A DNA stretch of 51,873 bases, taken from the NCBI GenBank assembly GCA_030680085.1, contig JAUXWU010000032.1, forward strand, positions 1 to 51,873, given 5' to 3'. Below the pieces are notes generated by a model that saw only the letters and a program-made list of their open reading frames with translations, was not told the origin of the DNA and ran no database searches. A program made the translations under genes and the position numbers. Shown piece by piece: positions 34,104 to 43,110 of the stretch. The first letter of the stretch is position 1. Each line of letters starts with the position of its first letter. Source of the stretch: Rhodocyclaceae bacterium (GTDB lineage: Bacteria > Pseudomonadota > Gammaproteobacteria > Burkholderiales > Rhodocyclaceae).

Positions 34104-35054
34104 ATGAAAGAGTTCAATGCGGATTCAGCCACATTCCTTGAAGTAGGCGAAGATGGCGTCGGGCAGCGCATCGACAATTTTTTGCTGAAGCGACTCAAGG
34201 GCGTGCCGAAAAGTCACGTTTATCGCATCCTGAGAAGCGGCGAAGTGCGCGTGAACAAGGGCCGGGCGGCGGCCGACCGGCGTCTGGATCTGGGCGATCG
34301 GGTGCGCGTGCCGCCAGTCCGAGTGGCTGAAAAGACCGACGACACCCCCGCGCCGCCACGGGAATTCGCCGTGGTTTTCGAGGACGCGGCGCTGCTCGTC
34401 ATCGACAAACCGGCCGGGGTGGCGGTGCACGGCGGCAGCGGGGTCAGTTTCGGGGTGATCGAGCAGTTGCGGCAGGCGCGCCCGCAGGCGAAGTTTCTGG
34501 AACTGGCGCATCGCCTCGACCGGGAAACCTCGGGTTTGCTGATCATCGGCAAGAAGCGCTCGGCGCTGACCCGTCTGCATGACCAGTTTCGCGACGGGGC
34601 GATCGACAAACGCTATCTGGCACTGGTCAAGGGGGGCTGGCGCGATCCGTTGCGCCATGTGAAGCTGCCCCTGCTCAAATATCTGACACCGGAAGGCGAG
34701 CGGCGCGTGCGGGTTTCGCCCGAGGGCAAGGAGTCCCATTCGATCATGCGCCTACAGGGGCGTTGGACAACGCCTTGGGGCGAGTTCAGCCTGCTCGAGG
34801 TGGAACTCGCCACCGGCCGCACCCACCAGATTCGCGTGCATCTCGCGCATCTGGGTTTTCCTATCGTCGGCGACGACAAATATGGCGACTTTGCCCTGAA
34901 TCGCGACTTGCAAAAAGTCGGTTTGAAACGCATGTTCTTGCATGCGGCATCGATGCGACTGCCGCATCCGCTCTCCGGGGAGGGGTTGGCGTTTGCCGCT
35001 CCGCTGCCGCCGGAATTGACGAAATTTCTTGGGAAGATCAATGGAATCAAGTAG
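34104..35054 (+). CDS. rluC: 23S rRNA pseudouridine synthase RluC
   Basis: A 316-aa pseudouridine synthase (in E. coli for 23S U955/U2504/U2580). An S4 RNA-binding domain spans about 20-75 (GQRIDNFLLKRLKGVPKSHVYRILRSGEVRVN). The catalytic Asp139 is in AHRLDRETSG. The ATGRTHQIRVH block and KRMFLHAA motif complete the RluA-type fold. It is divergent from rne, its usual neighbour. The 3' end overlaps a tandem 18-bp duplication that also forms the next gene's ribosome site. Confidence 0.93.
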   Translation: MKEFNADSATFLEVGEDGVGQRIDNFLLKRLKGVPKSHVYRILRSGEVRVNKGRAAADRRLDLGDRVRVPPVRVAEKTDDTPAPPREFAVVFEDAALLVIDKPAGVAVHGGSGVSFGVIEQLRQARPQAKFLELAHRLDRETSGLLIIGKKRSALTRLHDQFRDGAIDKRYLALVKGGWRDPLRHVKLPLLKYLTPEGERRVRVSPEGKESHSIMRLQGRWTTPWGEFSLLEVELATGRTHQIRVHLAHLGFPIVGDDKYGDFALNRDLQKVGLKRMFLHAASMRLPHPLSGEGLAFAAPLPPELTKFLGKINGIK

Positions 35055-35076
35055 GCCGATGGAATCAAGGAGGCCG
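35041..35076 (+). repeat. Tandem 18-bp duplication at the rluC/gph junction
   Basis: ATGGAATCAAG(T/G)AGGCCG occurs twice head to tail, with one base different. In copy 1 the T makes the rluC TAG stop; in copy 2 the G makes AAGGAGG, the ribosome site before ATG 35077. Confidence 0.85.
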
Positions 35077-35733
35077 ATGGCCAAGCGCTATGAACTGATT
35101 GTGTTCGACTGGGATGGCACGCTGATGGATTCGGCGGGCGCAATCGCGCAAAGCGTGCAGGCGGCGGCCTGCGATCTTGGACTGGAGCCACCCTCGGATG
35201 AACGCGCCCGTCACATCATCGGCCTGGGGTTGGGGGACGCGCTGCGCTACGCCCTGCCTGATCTGGATGAGGCGCGCTACGACAATCTGGTGGAGCGCTA
35301 TCGCCATCATTACCTGTCGCGTGACCACGAGTTGCTGTTGTTTTCAGGTGTTGATGCGCTGATGCAGGAACTGGCCGGGAGTGGCCGCTGGCTGGGCGTG
35401 GCGACCGGCAAGTCGCGGCTGGGGCTGGATCGGGCGCTGCTGCACAGCGGACTCGGGGATCGCTTTCATGCCACCCGCTGCGCCGACGAGTGCCATTCCA
35501 AGCCGCACCCGCAGATGCTTGACGAGTTGATGGCCGAGTTCGCCGTCTCGCCAGCGACGACTTTGATGATTGGCGATACCACGCATGATCTGCTGATGGC
35601 GCAAAACGCCGGGGTCGATGCCGTGGCCGTGAGCTATGGCGCGCACCCGCGCAATGTGCTGGAAGCAGCCGCGCCGCTATACTGTGCGGCCTCCGTGGAG
35701 GATCTGGCGGCGTGGCTGGCAGAAAATGCTTGA
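35077..35733 (+). CDS. HAD-superfamily phosphatase, phosphoglycolate phosphatase-like
   Basis: A 218-aa HAD hydrolase. Motif I is FDWDGTLMDS, motif II is VATGKS, the motif III Lys is in SKPHPQMLDEL and motif IV is MIGDTTHDLLMAQNAG. It resembles the Gph-like proteins that follow rluC in betaproteobacteria; the substrate is not certain. ATG 35077 is chosen for AAGGAGG 3 bp upstream; two in-frame ATGs (35041, 35059) come from the tandem duplication. The AVSPATTL segment before motif IV matches a diverged dispersed repeat in 19 of 21 bases. Confidence 0.85.
   Translation: MAKRYELIVFDWDGTLMDSAGAIAQSVQAAACDLGLEPPSDERARHIIGLGLGDALRYALPDLDEARYDNLVERYRHHYLSRDHELLLFSGVDALMQELAGSGRWLGVATGKSRLGLDRALLHSGLGDRFHATRCADECHSKPHPQMLDELMAEFAVSPATTLMIGDTTHDLLMAQNAGVDAVAVSYGAHPRNVLEAAAPLYCAASVEDLAAWLAENA
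35544..35564 (+). repeat. Possible diverged dispersed repeat A (inside the gph-like gene)
   Basis: 19 of 21 core bases match. It is read in the AVPPAPTF frame as AVSPATTL, which is also acceptable native sequence for this family, so chance similarity is possible. Confidence 0.35.
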
Positions 35734-35754
35734 TTGAACGGGAAGGCGATAGAC

Positions 35755-36693
35755 GTGGCAGACGATTCAAACTGGGAACGCAAGATTCTGGAAAAAGTGG
35801 CGCTGGCGGCCGTCGGCGAGCAGCGGAGCGCCCGCCGCTGGGGCATCTTTTTCAAATTGCTGGGTTTTGCTTATGTGACTGTTCTGCTGGCCGTGTGGGT
35901 GGACTGGGGAGCGGTCAGTCCCGATGGCAAGGGTGCCAAGCACACGGCGCTGGTCGAAATGCAGGGAGTCATTAAGGCGAAGGGCGATGTCAATGCGGAC
36001 GATGTCCTCAGTGCGCTGCAGGCCGCCTTCGACGACAAACACACGGCGGGCGTGGTGCTGCGCATCAACAGTCCCGGCGGCAGTCCGGCCCAGGCCGGCA
36101 TCATCGCCGATGAGATGCGCCGGCTGCGCGCAAAACATGCTGACAAGCCGCTGTATGTGGTGGTGGAGGATGTCTGCGCTTCGGGCGGTTATTACGTCGC
36201 CTCGGCCGCCGACAAGATCTTCGTCAACAAGGCCAGCCTCGTCGGGTCGATCGGCGTGCTGATGGATGGCTTCGGTTTTACCGGCAGTCTGGATAAGCTG
36301 GGCATCGAGCGACGCCTGTTGACCGCCGGCCAGAACAAGGGCTTCCTCGATCCGTTTTCGCCGCAGAACGAGCGCCACAAGGCGCACGCCCAGGGCATGC
36401 TCGACGATATTCACCAGCAATTCGTCGATGTGGTGCGCACCGGGCGCGGCCAACGGCTGAAGGAAACCCCCGAGATGTTTTCCGGCCTGATGTGGACCGG
36501 CGCGAAGAGCATCGAGCTGGGCTTGGCGGATGATTTCGGCACGGTCGATTCGGTGGCGCGCGACGTGATCAAGGCCGAGGAAATCCGCGACTACACGATG
36601 AAACCCAATCTGGCCGAAAAATTTGCGCGGCGCTTTGGCGCCGAGGTGGCGGCCGGATTAGGCAGCACCTTCGCCCGGTTTAGTCTGCACTGA
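35755..36693 (+). CDS. sppA: S49-family signal peptide peptidase (SppA-like)
   Basis: A 312-aa membrane-anchored serine protease that cleaves leftover signal peptides. One N-terminal helix (about 30-50) follows a short cytoplasmic head. The nucleophile is Ser143 in VCASGGYYVAS, and the base is probably Lys195 in TAGQNKGFLDPFSP. INSPGGSPAQAG and LVGSIGVLMDG are family blocks. It is the short, single-repeat type. GTG 35755 is preferred because GGGAAGG lies about 8 bp upstream. The 3' end overlaps the convergent methyltransferase gene by 14 bp. Confidence 0.88.
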   Translation: MADDSNWERKILEKVALAAVGEQRSARRWGIFFKLLGFAYVTVLLAVWVDWGAVSPDGKGAKHTALVEMQGVIKAKGDVNADDVLSALQAAFDDKHTAGVVLRINSPGGSPAQAGIIADEMRRLRAKHADKPLYVVVEDVCASGGYYVASAADKIFVNKASLVGSIGVLMDGFGFTGSLDKLGIERRLLTAGQNKGFLDPFSPQNERHKAHAQGMLDDIHQQFVDVVRTGRGQRLKETPEMFSGLMWTGAKSIELGLADDFGTVDSVARDVIKAEEIRDYTMKPNLAEKFARRFGAEVAAGLGSTFARFSLH

Positions 36694-37396
36694 GCAACAA
36701 AAACACGGTGGGCCGCCGGTCCAGGTCGGGGCGGGGCGTCTGACGCCAGGCCCCGACGCGGCGGGTCGCCACCATTTCGCTGGGCAGTGTCAGATCGCTT
36801 GCCAGACACAGCAGGGTTTCGGGGTGGCAGGCGGCCAGCAAGGCATCAAGCATCACGGTATTGCGGTAGGGCGTCTCGATGAAGAGTTGCGTCTGCCGCT
36901 TGTGCCGGGATTCCCTTTCCAGTTCGACAATGCGTTTGCCGCGCTCCGGTTCGCGCGCCGGCAGATAGCCGTGGAAGGCGAAGCGCTGGCCGTCCAGCCC
37001 AGAGGCCATCAGCGCCAGCAGCAGCGCGGAAGGGCCGACCAGCGGCCTGACGCCGAGGCCGAAGCCGAGTTCATGCGCGCGCCGGACGATCAGGGCGCCC
37101 GGATCGGCGACGCCGGGACAGCCGGCTTCCGACATCAAGCCGACATCGTGGCCGGCTTGAAGCGGGATCAGCAGACGGTCGATATCCGCTGGAGCCAGTG
37201 GTTCGGGTAACTGTTCGATGAGGATTTCGCGCAGCGGCGTCGGGTGCCCCAGCCATTTCAGCGCGGCGCGCGCTGTTTTGGCATTTTCGACAATGAAGTG
37301 CTGAAGCTGACAGGCGATTTTCTGAGTGCCCGCAGGCAATACCGTCGGCCAGGCGGTGTCACCGAGTTGCGTCGGCAGCAGGTAGAGACAATTCAC
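36680..37396 (-). CDS. Tetrapyrrole-methylase-fold SAM-dependent methyltransferase (RsmI-related)
   Basis: A 238-aa member of the TP-methylase superfamily and a paralogue of the 16S rRNA methyltransferase RsmI. Visible: [10 protein letters not shown] at the N-terminus (where RsmI has the glycine-rich VGTPIGN-type loop), [56 protein letters not shown] and [14 protein letters not shown]. The start overlaps the maf stop by 4 bp, so the two are coupled. The substrate of this subgroup is not known. Confidence 0.82.
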   Translation of the reverse strand: MNCLYLLPTQLGDTAWPTVLPAGTQKIACQLQHFIVENAKTARAALKWLGHPTPLREILIEQLPEPLAPADIDRLLIPLQAGHDVGLMSEAGCPGVADPGALIVRRAHELGFGLGVRPLVGPSALLLALMASGLDGQRFAFHGYLPAREPERGKRIVELERESRHKRQTQLFIETPYRNTVMLDALLAACHPETLLCLASDLTLPSEMVATRRVGAWRQTPRPDLDRRPTVFLLLSAD

Positions 37397-37971
37397 GGCA
37401 GGGCAAACCCTTCGGCGCGCAGCATTTCCGCGAGCGCGATGAGCGGCAGGCCGACCAGCGCGGTCGGGTCATCGCTTTTCATCCATTCCAGCAGGCTGAC
37501 GCCCAGGCCTTCGGAACGTGCGCTGCCCGCGCAATTCAGGGCATCTTCCTTGTCGAGATAACGTTCGATCTCGGCGTCGGCCAGTTCGCGAAAGCGCACT
37601 TCAGTGGCGACGCCGCGGACGTGGGTGCGGCCATTTCGGCTGTTGAGCAGGCACAGGCCGGTGTGAAATACGACGATATGACCGGAAAGACTGCGCAACT
37701 GGGCCTGGGCCTTGTCGCGCGAGCCTGGCTTGCTGAAGCGTTGCGTGCCGCAGTAGGCAACCTGGTCGGAGCCGATGATCAAGGCGTCAGGGTAGCGATC
37801 CAGCACCGCATGGGCCTTGGCGACGGCCAGCCGTTCCGCGGTGGTGGCGGGAATTTCGCCAGGCAAGGGCGTTTCGTCGGTTGCCGGGGCGCAGACCTCG
37901 AAGGCAATCTGCAAGCGATTGAGCAGTTCGCGGCGATAGGGCGAGGTCGAGGCCAGAATGAGTTGCGGCAT
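37393..37971 (-). CDS. maf: Maf-family nucleotide pyrophosphatase (YceF type)
   Basis: A 192-aa Maf protein that hydrolyses non-canonical or methylated NTPs. It begins [17 protein letters not shown], then the catalytic Asp in IIGSDQVA and the conserved [14 protein letters not shown]. The YceF subgroup is suggested by its position next to yceD-rpmF. ATG 37971 gives the usual length; the frame is open further upstream without family character. It is divergent from yceD. Confidence 0.9.
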   Translation of the reverse strand: MPQLILASTSPYRRELLNRLQIAFEVCAPATDETPLPGEIPATTAERLAVAKAHAVLDRYPDALIIGSDQVAYCGTQRFSKPGSRDKAQAQLRSLSGHIVVFHTGLCLLNSRNGRTHVRGVATEVRFRELADAEIERYLDKEDALNCAGSARSEGLGVSLLEWMKSDDPTALVGLPLIALAEMLRAEGFALP

Positions 37972-38036
37972 GGGAGCGGTAGGATTGGAGGGAGCCTTTG
38001 ACTGGCGAGGGCGGCGCATGATAACATTCGCCGTTT

Positions 38037-38564
38037 ATGTCTAGTCGGGAAGAACAGGATTTAGCCGGGACAGTCATCGACAGCCTTAAATTCGCGGCGG
38101 ACGGCGGCTGTATCACCGGAAAACTCGCCCTGACGAGTCTGTCTCGCCTGGCCGATGTGCTGGTGCGCCCCACCGGTTCGCTGCAGTGCGAGTTGACGGG
38201 AGTTCCCGAAATGGGGAATGCTGGCGGGCCGGGTTTGCATGTGCGGGTCAGCGGGCGAGTTGGTTTGCAATGTCAGCACTGTCTTGCCGAGGTGGATTTC
38301 GAGTGCGCCATCGACAGTCGGTTGTTGTTGATGCCGCCTGGCGCAGCCGAGGAAGATTGGCCCGCGAATGAGTTGGAGTCTGACGAATACGATGCCATGC
38401 CAGCCAGCCGGGAACTGTCGGTGCTGGAATTGGTAGAAGAAGAGGTTTTGCTGGCGTTGCCGATCGTGCCGCGCCATGCGGATTGTCTGCTTCCGGCTGG
38501 GGCAGGGATTGAAGAAAGCGAGCCATCGCCGTTTGCGGTGTTGGCGGGGTTAAAGAAGCATTGA
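38037..38564 (+). CDS. yceD: YceD/DUF177 large-subunit rRNA accumulation protein
   Basis: A 175-aa protein of the YceD family, linked to 23S rRNA accumulation. Family features: GRVGLQCQHCLAEVDFECAIDSRLLLMP with the CxxC pair, then the acidic SDEYDAMPASRELSVLELVEEEVLLALPIVPRH. It precedes rpmF as in most proteobacteria. Confidence 0.9.
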   Translation: MSSREEQDLAGTVIDSLKFAADGGCITGKLALTSLSRLADVLVRPTGSLQCELTGVPEMGNAGGPGLHVRVSGRVGLQCQHCLAEVDFECAIDSRLLLMPPGAAEEDWPANELESDEYDAMPASRELSVLELVEEEVLLALPIVPRHADCLLPAGAGIEESEPSPFAVLAGLKKH

Positions 38565-38601
38565 ATCGATTTGAAAATTGATTTTGAAATGAGGAGTCAT
38601 C

Positions 38602-38781
38602 ATGGCAGTCCAGCAGAACAAGAAATCCCCCTCCAAGCGTGGCATGCGTCGTGCGCACGACTTTCTCTCCGCGCCGCCCCTGGCCATCGAGCCGACCACC
38701 GGCGAGGTGCATATGCGTCACCATATCTCTCCCTCCGGTGTTTATCGGGGCAAGAAGGTCGTCACAACCAAGGGTGAGTAA
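38602..38781 (+). CDS. rpmF: 50S ribosomal protein L32
   Basis: A 59-aa protein beginning [20 protein letters not shown] and ending [14 protein letters not shown]. These are the conserved L32 ends, and the length is right. The four-Cys zinc form is absent; HMRHH takes its place. The ribosome site GAGGAG is 9 bp upstream. It lies between yceD and plsX. Confidence 0.96.
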   Translation: MAVQQNKKSPSKRGMRRAHDFLSAPPLAIEPTTGEVHMRHHISPSGVYRGKKVVTTKGE

Positions 38782-38846
38782 ACTCCCCTCGCCAGAATGC
38801 GGCCGGACGTGCAAACGCCCGGCCGTTTTCATGCCGCCCAGCTGAA

Positions 38847-38932
38847 TTAATGGCCCCCCACGCTCGCAAACCCAGCTCGCTGCCCCCCACAGGTGGGCGC
38901 ATGTCTCCTTGGGGCGGCCCGGCGGAGGCATG
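38847..38932 (+). repeat. Dispersed repeat B, copy 1 (plsX 5' region)
   Basis: It shares with the copy before fabG the blocks TAATGGCCCCCCACGCTCG, CTCGCTGCCCCCCACAGG, CCTTGGGGCGGCCC and CGGAGGCATGAT. It contains a C-run/G-run hairpin. The end overlaps the plsX ATG and supplies GGAGG. Confidence 0.85.
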
Positions 38933-39955
38933 ATTATCACGCTCGCAGTTGACTGCATGGGCGGCGATCACGGACCGTCCGTGATTGTGCCGGCAGTGCT
39001 TGAGTTCCTGCGTCAGGATCGGGATTGCTCGGCAATTTTGGTGGGTCGCGAGGAAGCGATCAGCCCTTTGTTGGCGCAAGCAGATTCCGCGCTGAAAAGT
39101 CGCTGGTCGGTACATCACGCCAGCGAAGTGGTTGGCATGGATGAGCCCGTTGCCAGCGCCTTGCGTGGCAAGAAGGATTCGTCGATGCGGGTGGTTGCCA
39201 ATCTGGTCAAGGACGGGCAGGCCGACGCGGCGATTTCGGCCGGCAACACCGGCGCCCTGATGGCGATCTCGCGTTTCGTGCTGAAAACCCTGCCCGGCAT
39301 CGACCGGCCGGCGATTGCCTCGACCCTGCCCTCCATGACCGGCCATACCTACATGCTCGATCTGGGCGCCAATGTCGATTGCGCCCCCGAGCATCTGTTG
39401 CAGTTCGGCATCATGGGCGCCATGCTGGCCGCCGCGCTCGAACATGAAGAGCGGCCCAGCGTCGGTCTGTTGAATATCGGATCGGAGGACATCAAGGGCA
39501 ACGAGGTGGTCAAGCGCGCGAGCGAACTGCTGAAAGCGAGCGGCCTGAATTTCATCGGCAACGTCGAGGGCGACGACATTTACAAAGGCACTGCGGATGT
39601 CGTCGTCTGCGACGGCTTTGTCGGCAATGTGGCCCTGAAAACTTCGGAAGGTCTGGCGCGCATGGCACGCACCTTCCTGAAGCAGGAGTTTTCGCGCAAT
39701 CCCTTGACAAAACTGGCCGGGCTGATCGCCATGCCGGTGCTCAAGGCCTTCCAGTGGCGGCTCGATCCGCGCCGTTACAATGGCGCGAGTCTGCTGGGTT
39801 TGAAAGGTGTGGTGGTCAAGAGCCATGGCTCGGCGGATACGTTTGCTTTCCGGCATGCCCTGGAGCAGGCGGCCGAGGCAGCCCGTCAGCGCCTGCCCGA
39901 GAAAATCGCGGCGCGCATGGCCGCCGTCCCGCCAGCGCCGACTCTTTGTGATTAA
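38930..39955 (+). CDS. plsX: Phosphate acyltransferase PlsX
   Basis: A 341-aa enzyme that makes acyl-phosphate from acyl-ACP for phospholipid synthesis. It begins [22 protein letters not shown]; later blocks are [31 protein letters not shown] and [14 protein letters not shown]. The only ATG at the right place (38930) is 1 bp from GGAGG, an unusually tight spacing imposed by dispersed repeat B. The C-terminus [10 protein letters not shown] is encoded by dispersed repeat A (39925-39945), so both ends of this gene are shaped by repeats. Confidence 0.94.
   Translation: MIITLAVDCMGGDHGPSVIVPAVLEFLRQDRDCSAILVGREEAISPLLAQADSALKSRWSVHHASEVVGMDEPVASALRGKKDSSMRVVANLVKDGQADAAISAGNTGALMAISRFVLKTLPGIDRPAIASTLPSMTGHTYMLDLGANVDCAPEHLLQFGIMGAMLAAALEHEERPSVGLLNIGSEDIKGNEVVKRASELLKASGLNFIGNVEGDDIYKGTADVVVCDGFVGNVALKTSEGLARMARTFLKQEFSRNPLTKLAGLIAMPVLKAFQWRLDPRRYNGASLLGLKGVVVKSHGSADTFAFRHALEQAAEAARQRLPEKIAARMAAVPPAPTLCD
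39925..39945 (+). repeat. Dispersed repeat A, copy 9 (3' end of plsX)
   Basis: The core is intact except for the last bases (ACTCTT for ACTTTT). It is read as AVPPAPTL just before the plsX stop TAA. Confidence 0.8.
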
Positions 39956-39964
39956 AGGCTAGCG

Positions 39965-40933
39965 ATGATTTATTCCCGCATCACCGGCACGGGCGGCTGC
40001 CTGCCGGGCGATCCAGTTGACAATGCCGCTTTGATCGCCGCGCATGGCCTCGACTCTTCGGACGATTGGATCGTCGAGCGCACCGGTATTCGGTCTCGCC
40101 ATTTTGCTCCGGCGGGAACGGCCGCCAGCGATCTGGCTCTGGTGGCCAGCCAGCGCGCGCTTGAAGCTGCTGGTTGCGCGCCCAACGATATCGACCTGAT
40201 CGTCCTGGCGACGTCGACGCCCGATTTCATTTTTCCCAGCACGGCGGCGCTGCTACAGGACAAACTGGGTATCACCAATGGTGCCGCCGCTTTCGATCTG
40301 CAAGCGGTGTGCAGCGGTTTTGTGTATGCGCTGGCGGTAGCCGACAAATTTATCCGCTCCGGATCGCATAAGCGTGCACTGGTGGTCGGCGCGGAGGTGT
40401 TCTCGCGCATCCTTGACTGGCAGGATCGCGGCACCTGCGTGCTGTTTGGCGACGGGGCGGGCGCGATTGTGCTGGAAGCCAGTGAGACGCCAGGTATTTA
40501 CGCCACTGCCCTGCATGCGGACGGCCGCTATCGGGAGATTCTCGCCGTGGCCGGCCACGTTAGCGGCGGCCAGCCCATCGGCGATCCCTTCTTGCGCATG
40601 GACGGTCAGGCGGTGTTCAAGTTCGCCGTCAAGGTATTGGCCGAGGTGGCTGACGAGGTGATGAAGGCCGCCGGCATGACGGCGGATCAGGTGGATTGGC
40701 TGGTGCCGCATCAGGCGAATATCCGTATCATGCAATCCACGGCCAGGAAGTTGCGCTTGCCCGCCGAAAAGTGCATTGTGACCGTCGATCGTCACGGTAA
40801 TACCTCCGCGGCCTCGATCCCGCTGGCCCTCGACGAGGCGGTGCGCTCCGGAAAAATCGGCGCGGGTGACACGGTGTTGCTGGAAGGCGTGGGCGGTGGT
40901 TTTACCTGGGGCGCTGCCCTGCTGAAACTGTGA
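39965..40933 (+). CDS. fabH: 3-oxoacyl-ACP synthase III
   Basis: A 322-aa KAS III that condenses acetyl-CoA with malonyl-ACP to start fatty-acid synthesis. The catalytic triad is Cys116 (QAVCSGF), His249 (VPHQAN) and Asn279 (RHGNTSAAS). Length and thiolase fold are typical. It follows plsX by 9 bp. Confidence 0.96.
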   Translation: MIYSRITGTGGCLPGDPVDNAALIAAHGLDSSDDWIVERTGIRSRHFAPAGTAASDLALVASQRALEAAGCAPNDIDLIVLATSTPDFIFPSTAALLQDKLGITNGAAAFDLQAVCSGFVYALAVADKFIRSGSHKRALVVGAEVFSRILDWQDRGTCVLFGDGAGAIVLEASETPGIYATALHADGRYREILAVAGHVSGGQPIGDPFLRMDGQAVFKFAVKVLAEVADEVMKAAGMTADQVDWLVPHQANIRIMQSTARKLRLPAEKCIVTVDRHGNTSAASIPLALDEAVRSGKIGAGDTVLLEGVGGGFTWGAALLKL

Positions 40934-40937
40934 GGTC

Positions 40938-41873
40938 ATGATGAAATTTGCTTTCGTGTTTCCCGGCCAGGGATCGCAATCGCTCGGCATGATGGCCGCG
41001 TATGGCGACAGCCCGATCATCCGTGCCACGTTCGACGAAGCTTCAGCTGCCCTCGGGCGCGATCTCTGGCAACTGGTTGCCGAGGGGCCGGCCGAAGCAC
41101 TCTCGCAAACGGTCAACACCCAGCCGTTGATGCTCACGGCCGGCATTGCCGTCTGGCGGCTCTGGCAGGAGATGAATGGCCCCCTGCCGATCATGCTGGC
41201 GGGCCACAGCCTGGGCGAATACTCTGCGCTGGTGGCTGCCGGCGTGCTCGAATTTTCGGAAGCGGTTCCTCTCGTCGAACTGCGCGCGCAGGCCATGCAG
41301 GAGGCCGTGCCAGCGGGCGTGGGCGCCATGGCCGCGATTCTTGGCATGGATGCCGTGACGGTGCAGGCGATCTGCGCCGAAAATGCGCAGGGCCAGGCCG
41401 TGCAGGCCGTCAATTTCAACTCGCCGGAACAGACGGTCATCGCCGGTCATGCCGCAGCCGTGCAGCGTGCCGCCGATGCCTGCAAGGCCGGTGGCGCCAA
41501 GCGAGCCGTCATGCTGCCGGTGTCGGCGCCTTTCCATTCCTCGTTGATGCAGCCGGCCGCCGAGAAGCTCAAGGCGCGTCTCGCGACGGTCGCCATTGCG
41601 CGGCCGCGGATTCCCGTGCTGAACAATGTCGATGTGAACTGCGCCGAGAACCCGGAGGATATTCGTGCCGCACTGGTGCGTCAGGCCGCTGCACCCGTGC
41701 GCTGGGTTGAAATCATGCGCGCGATGCAGGCGGCGGGCATCACTCATGTGTTTGAATGTGGCCCGGGCAAGGTGTTGGCCGGGTTGGTAAAACGCTGTGC
41801 CGACAACCTGACCGGCGGCGCCATGCACGACCGGGCGGGTGTCGAGGCGGCGCTGTTAATCGTGAAAGGATAA
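40938..41873 (+). CDS. fabD: Malonyl-CoA:ACP transacylase
   Basis: A 311-aa enzyme that loads malonate onto ACP. It begins FAFVFPGQGSQSLGM; the nucleophile Ser91 is in AGHSLGEYSALVAAG; the oxyanion Gln is in FPGQGSQ and the catalytic His in VSAPFHSSLM. It starts 4 bp after fabH with two adjacent ATGs (40938, 40941). Confidence 0.96.
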   Translation: MMKFAFVFPGQGSQSLGMMAAYGDSPIIRATFDEASAALGRDLWQLVAEGPAEALSQTVNTQPLMLTAGIAVWRLWQEMNGPLPIMLAGHSLGEYSALVAAGVLEFSEAVPLVELRAQAMQEAVPAGVGAMAAILGMDAVTVQAICAENAQGQAVQAVNFNSPEQTVIAGHAAAVQRAADACKAGGAKRAVMLPVSAPFHSSLMQPAAEKLKARLATVAIARPRIPVLNNVDVNCAENPEDIRAALVRQAAAPVRWVEIMRAMQAAGITHVFECGPGKVLAGLVKRCADNLTGGAMHDRAGVEAALLIVKG

Positions 41874-41876
41874 TAA

Positions 41877-41974
41877 ATGGCCCCCCACGCTCGTAAATTC
41901 GACTCGCTGCCCCCCACAGGGGGGCCTCATTTGGCAACTGAGCCCCCTTGGGGCGGCCCTACGGAGGCATGATC
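41877..41974 (+). repeat. Dispersed repeat B, copy 2 (fabG 5' region)
   Basis: Same blocks as copy 1, with a longer variable middle (about 10-12 extra bases). GCCCCCC-ACA-GGGGGGC forms a strong hairpin. It supplies GGAGG (41963-41967) for fabG. Confidence 0.85.
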
Positions 41975-42724
41975 ATGCAAGATGTGTTGAAAGGACAAGT
42001 TGCTCTGGTGACCGGCGCGGCGCGCGGTATCGGCCAGGTCATCGCCCAGGAACTGGGGAAGCAGGGTGCCACGGTGGTCGGCGCGGACATCAACGCCGCC
42101 GGCGCCCTGGATATCCAGCAGGCGCTGGATGCCGCAGGCATTCCGGGTTGGGGCGCGGTGCTCGATGTGACCGATGGCGCTGCCTGCGCGGCGCTGATCG
42201 GAGAGATCGAAAAACGCTTTGGCGCGGTTTCCATCCTGGTCAACAACGCCGGCATCACCCGCGACAATCTGGCGATGCGCATGAAGGACGACGAGTGGGA
42301 TGCGGTCATCGATACCAATCTCAAGTCCGTGTTTCGCCTCTCGAAGCTGGTGATTCGCGGGATGATGAAAGCCCGTTCCGGTCGCATCATCAACATTTCC
42401 TCGGTAGTCGCCGCGTCCGGCAATCCCGGCCAGATCAACTATGCGGCCGCCAAGGCCGGCGTCGCCGGCATGTCGCGCGCCCTGGCGCAGGAACTCGGCA
42501 GTCGCAATATCACGGTTAACTGCGTGGCGCCAGGCTTCATCGATACCGCGATGACCCGCGCGCTGAGTGAAGAGCAAAGGAACGCCCTGATTCAGAAAAT
42601 TCCGCTGGGCCGACTCGGTCAGGCGGAGGATATTGCCCATGCCGTCGCCTTCTTGGCCAGCCCGCAAGCCGCTTACATCACGGGAACGATGCTGCACGTC
42701 AATGGCGGCATGTACATGGTTTGA
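41975..42724 (+). CDS. fabG: 3-oxoacyl-ACP reductase
   Basis: A 249-aa NADPH-dependent short-chain dehydrogenase. The nucleotide motif is TGAARGIG (13-20), then NNAGITRDNLAMRM, and the catalytic Ser (ISSVVAASGNPGQ), Tyr156 and Lys160 (YAAAK). Two in-frame ATGs exist (41969, 41975). The second is chosen because GGAGG lies 7 bp upstream of it; the first would be 1 bp away. The leader between fabD and this gene is dispersed repeat B. Confidence 0.96.
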   Translation: MQDVLKGQVALVTGAARGIGQVIAQELGKQGATVVGADINAAGALDIQQALDAAGIPGWGAVLDVTDGAACAALIGEIEKRFGAVSILVNNAGITRDNLAMRMKDDEWDAVIDTNLKSVFRLSKLVIRGMMKARSGRIINISSVVAASGNPGQINYAAAKAGVAGMSRALAQELGSRNITVNCVAPGFIDTAMTRALSEEQRNALIQKIPLGRLGQAEDIAHAVAFLASPQAAYITGTMLHVNGGMYMV

Positions 42725-42818
42725 TAGCCGCTGCTGACAAGAAGGTTTTTAGCGTCGGCTTTTGGTAAACTACGCGGGTTCAAAACAACCCGCCTTTTAT
42801 AGGGAAGAGGAGCAATCA

Positions 42819-43058
42819 ATGGATAACATCGAACAACGCGTCAAGAAAATCGTTGCCGAACAACTCGGCGTGAATGAGGCCGACATCAAGAACGATTCGT
42901 CCTTCGTGGATGATCTGGGCGCCGATTCGCTTGACACCGTAGAACTGGTGATGGCGCTCGAGGAAGAGTTCGAGTGCGAAATTCCGGACGAAGAGGCCGA
43001 GAAAATCACCACCGTCCAGCAGGCCATTGACTACGTCAATAACAACCTGAAGAAGTAA
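42819..43058 (+). CDS. acpP: Acyl carrier protein
   Basis: A 79-aa acidic carrier protein; the phosphopantetheine attaches to Ser37 in [17 protein letters not shown]. The N-terminal [15 protein letters not shown] and C-terminal YVNNNLKK are typical. GAAGAGGAG precedes ATG 42819. Confidence 0.97.
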   Translation: MDNIEQRVKKIVAEQLGVNEADIKNDSSFVDDLGADSLDTVELVMALEEEFECEIPDEEAEKITTVQQAIDYVNNNLKK

Positions 43059-43110
43059 TCGACAGGGGCGTACCATGCCCCTTTTTCCCTCACCCCCGCA
43101 GGAGACTAAC

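Noticed and set aside
35790-35820. AAAGTGGCGCTGGCGGCCGTC in sppA as another repeat A copy
   Set aside because: Alignment to the core needs a gap and several mismatches; it is explained by ordinary Val-Ala-Leu-Ala-Ala coding.
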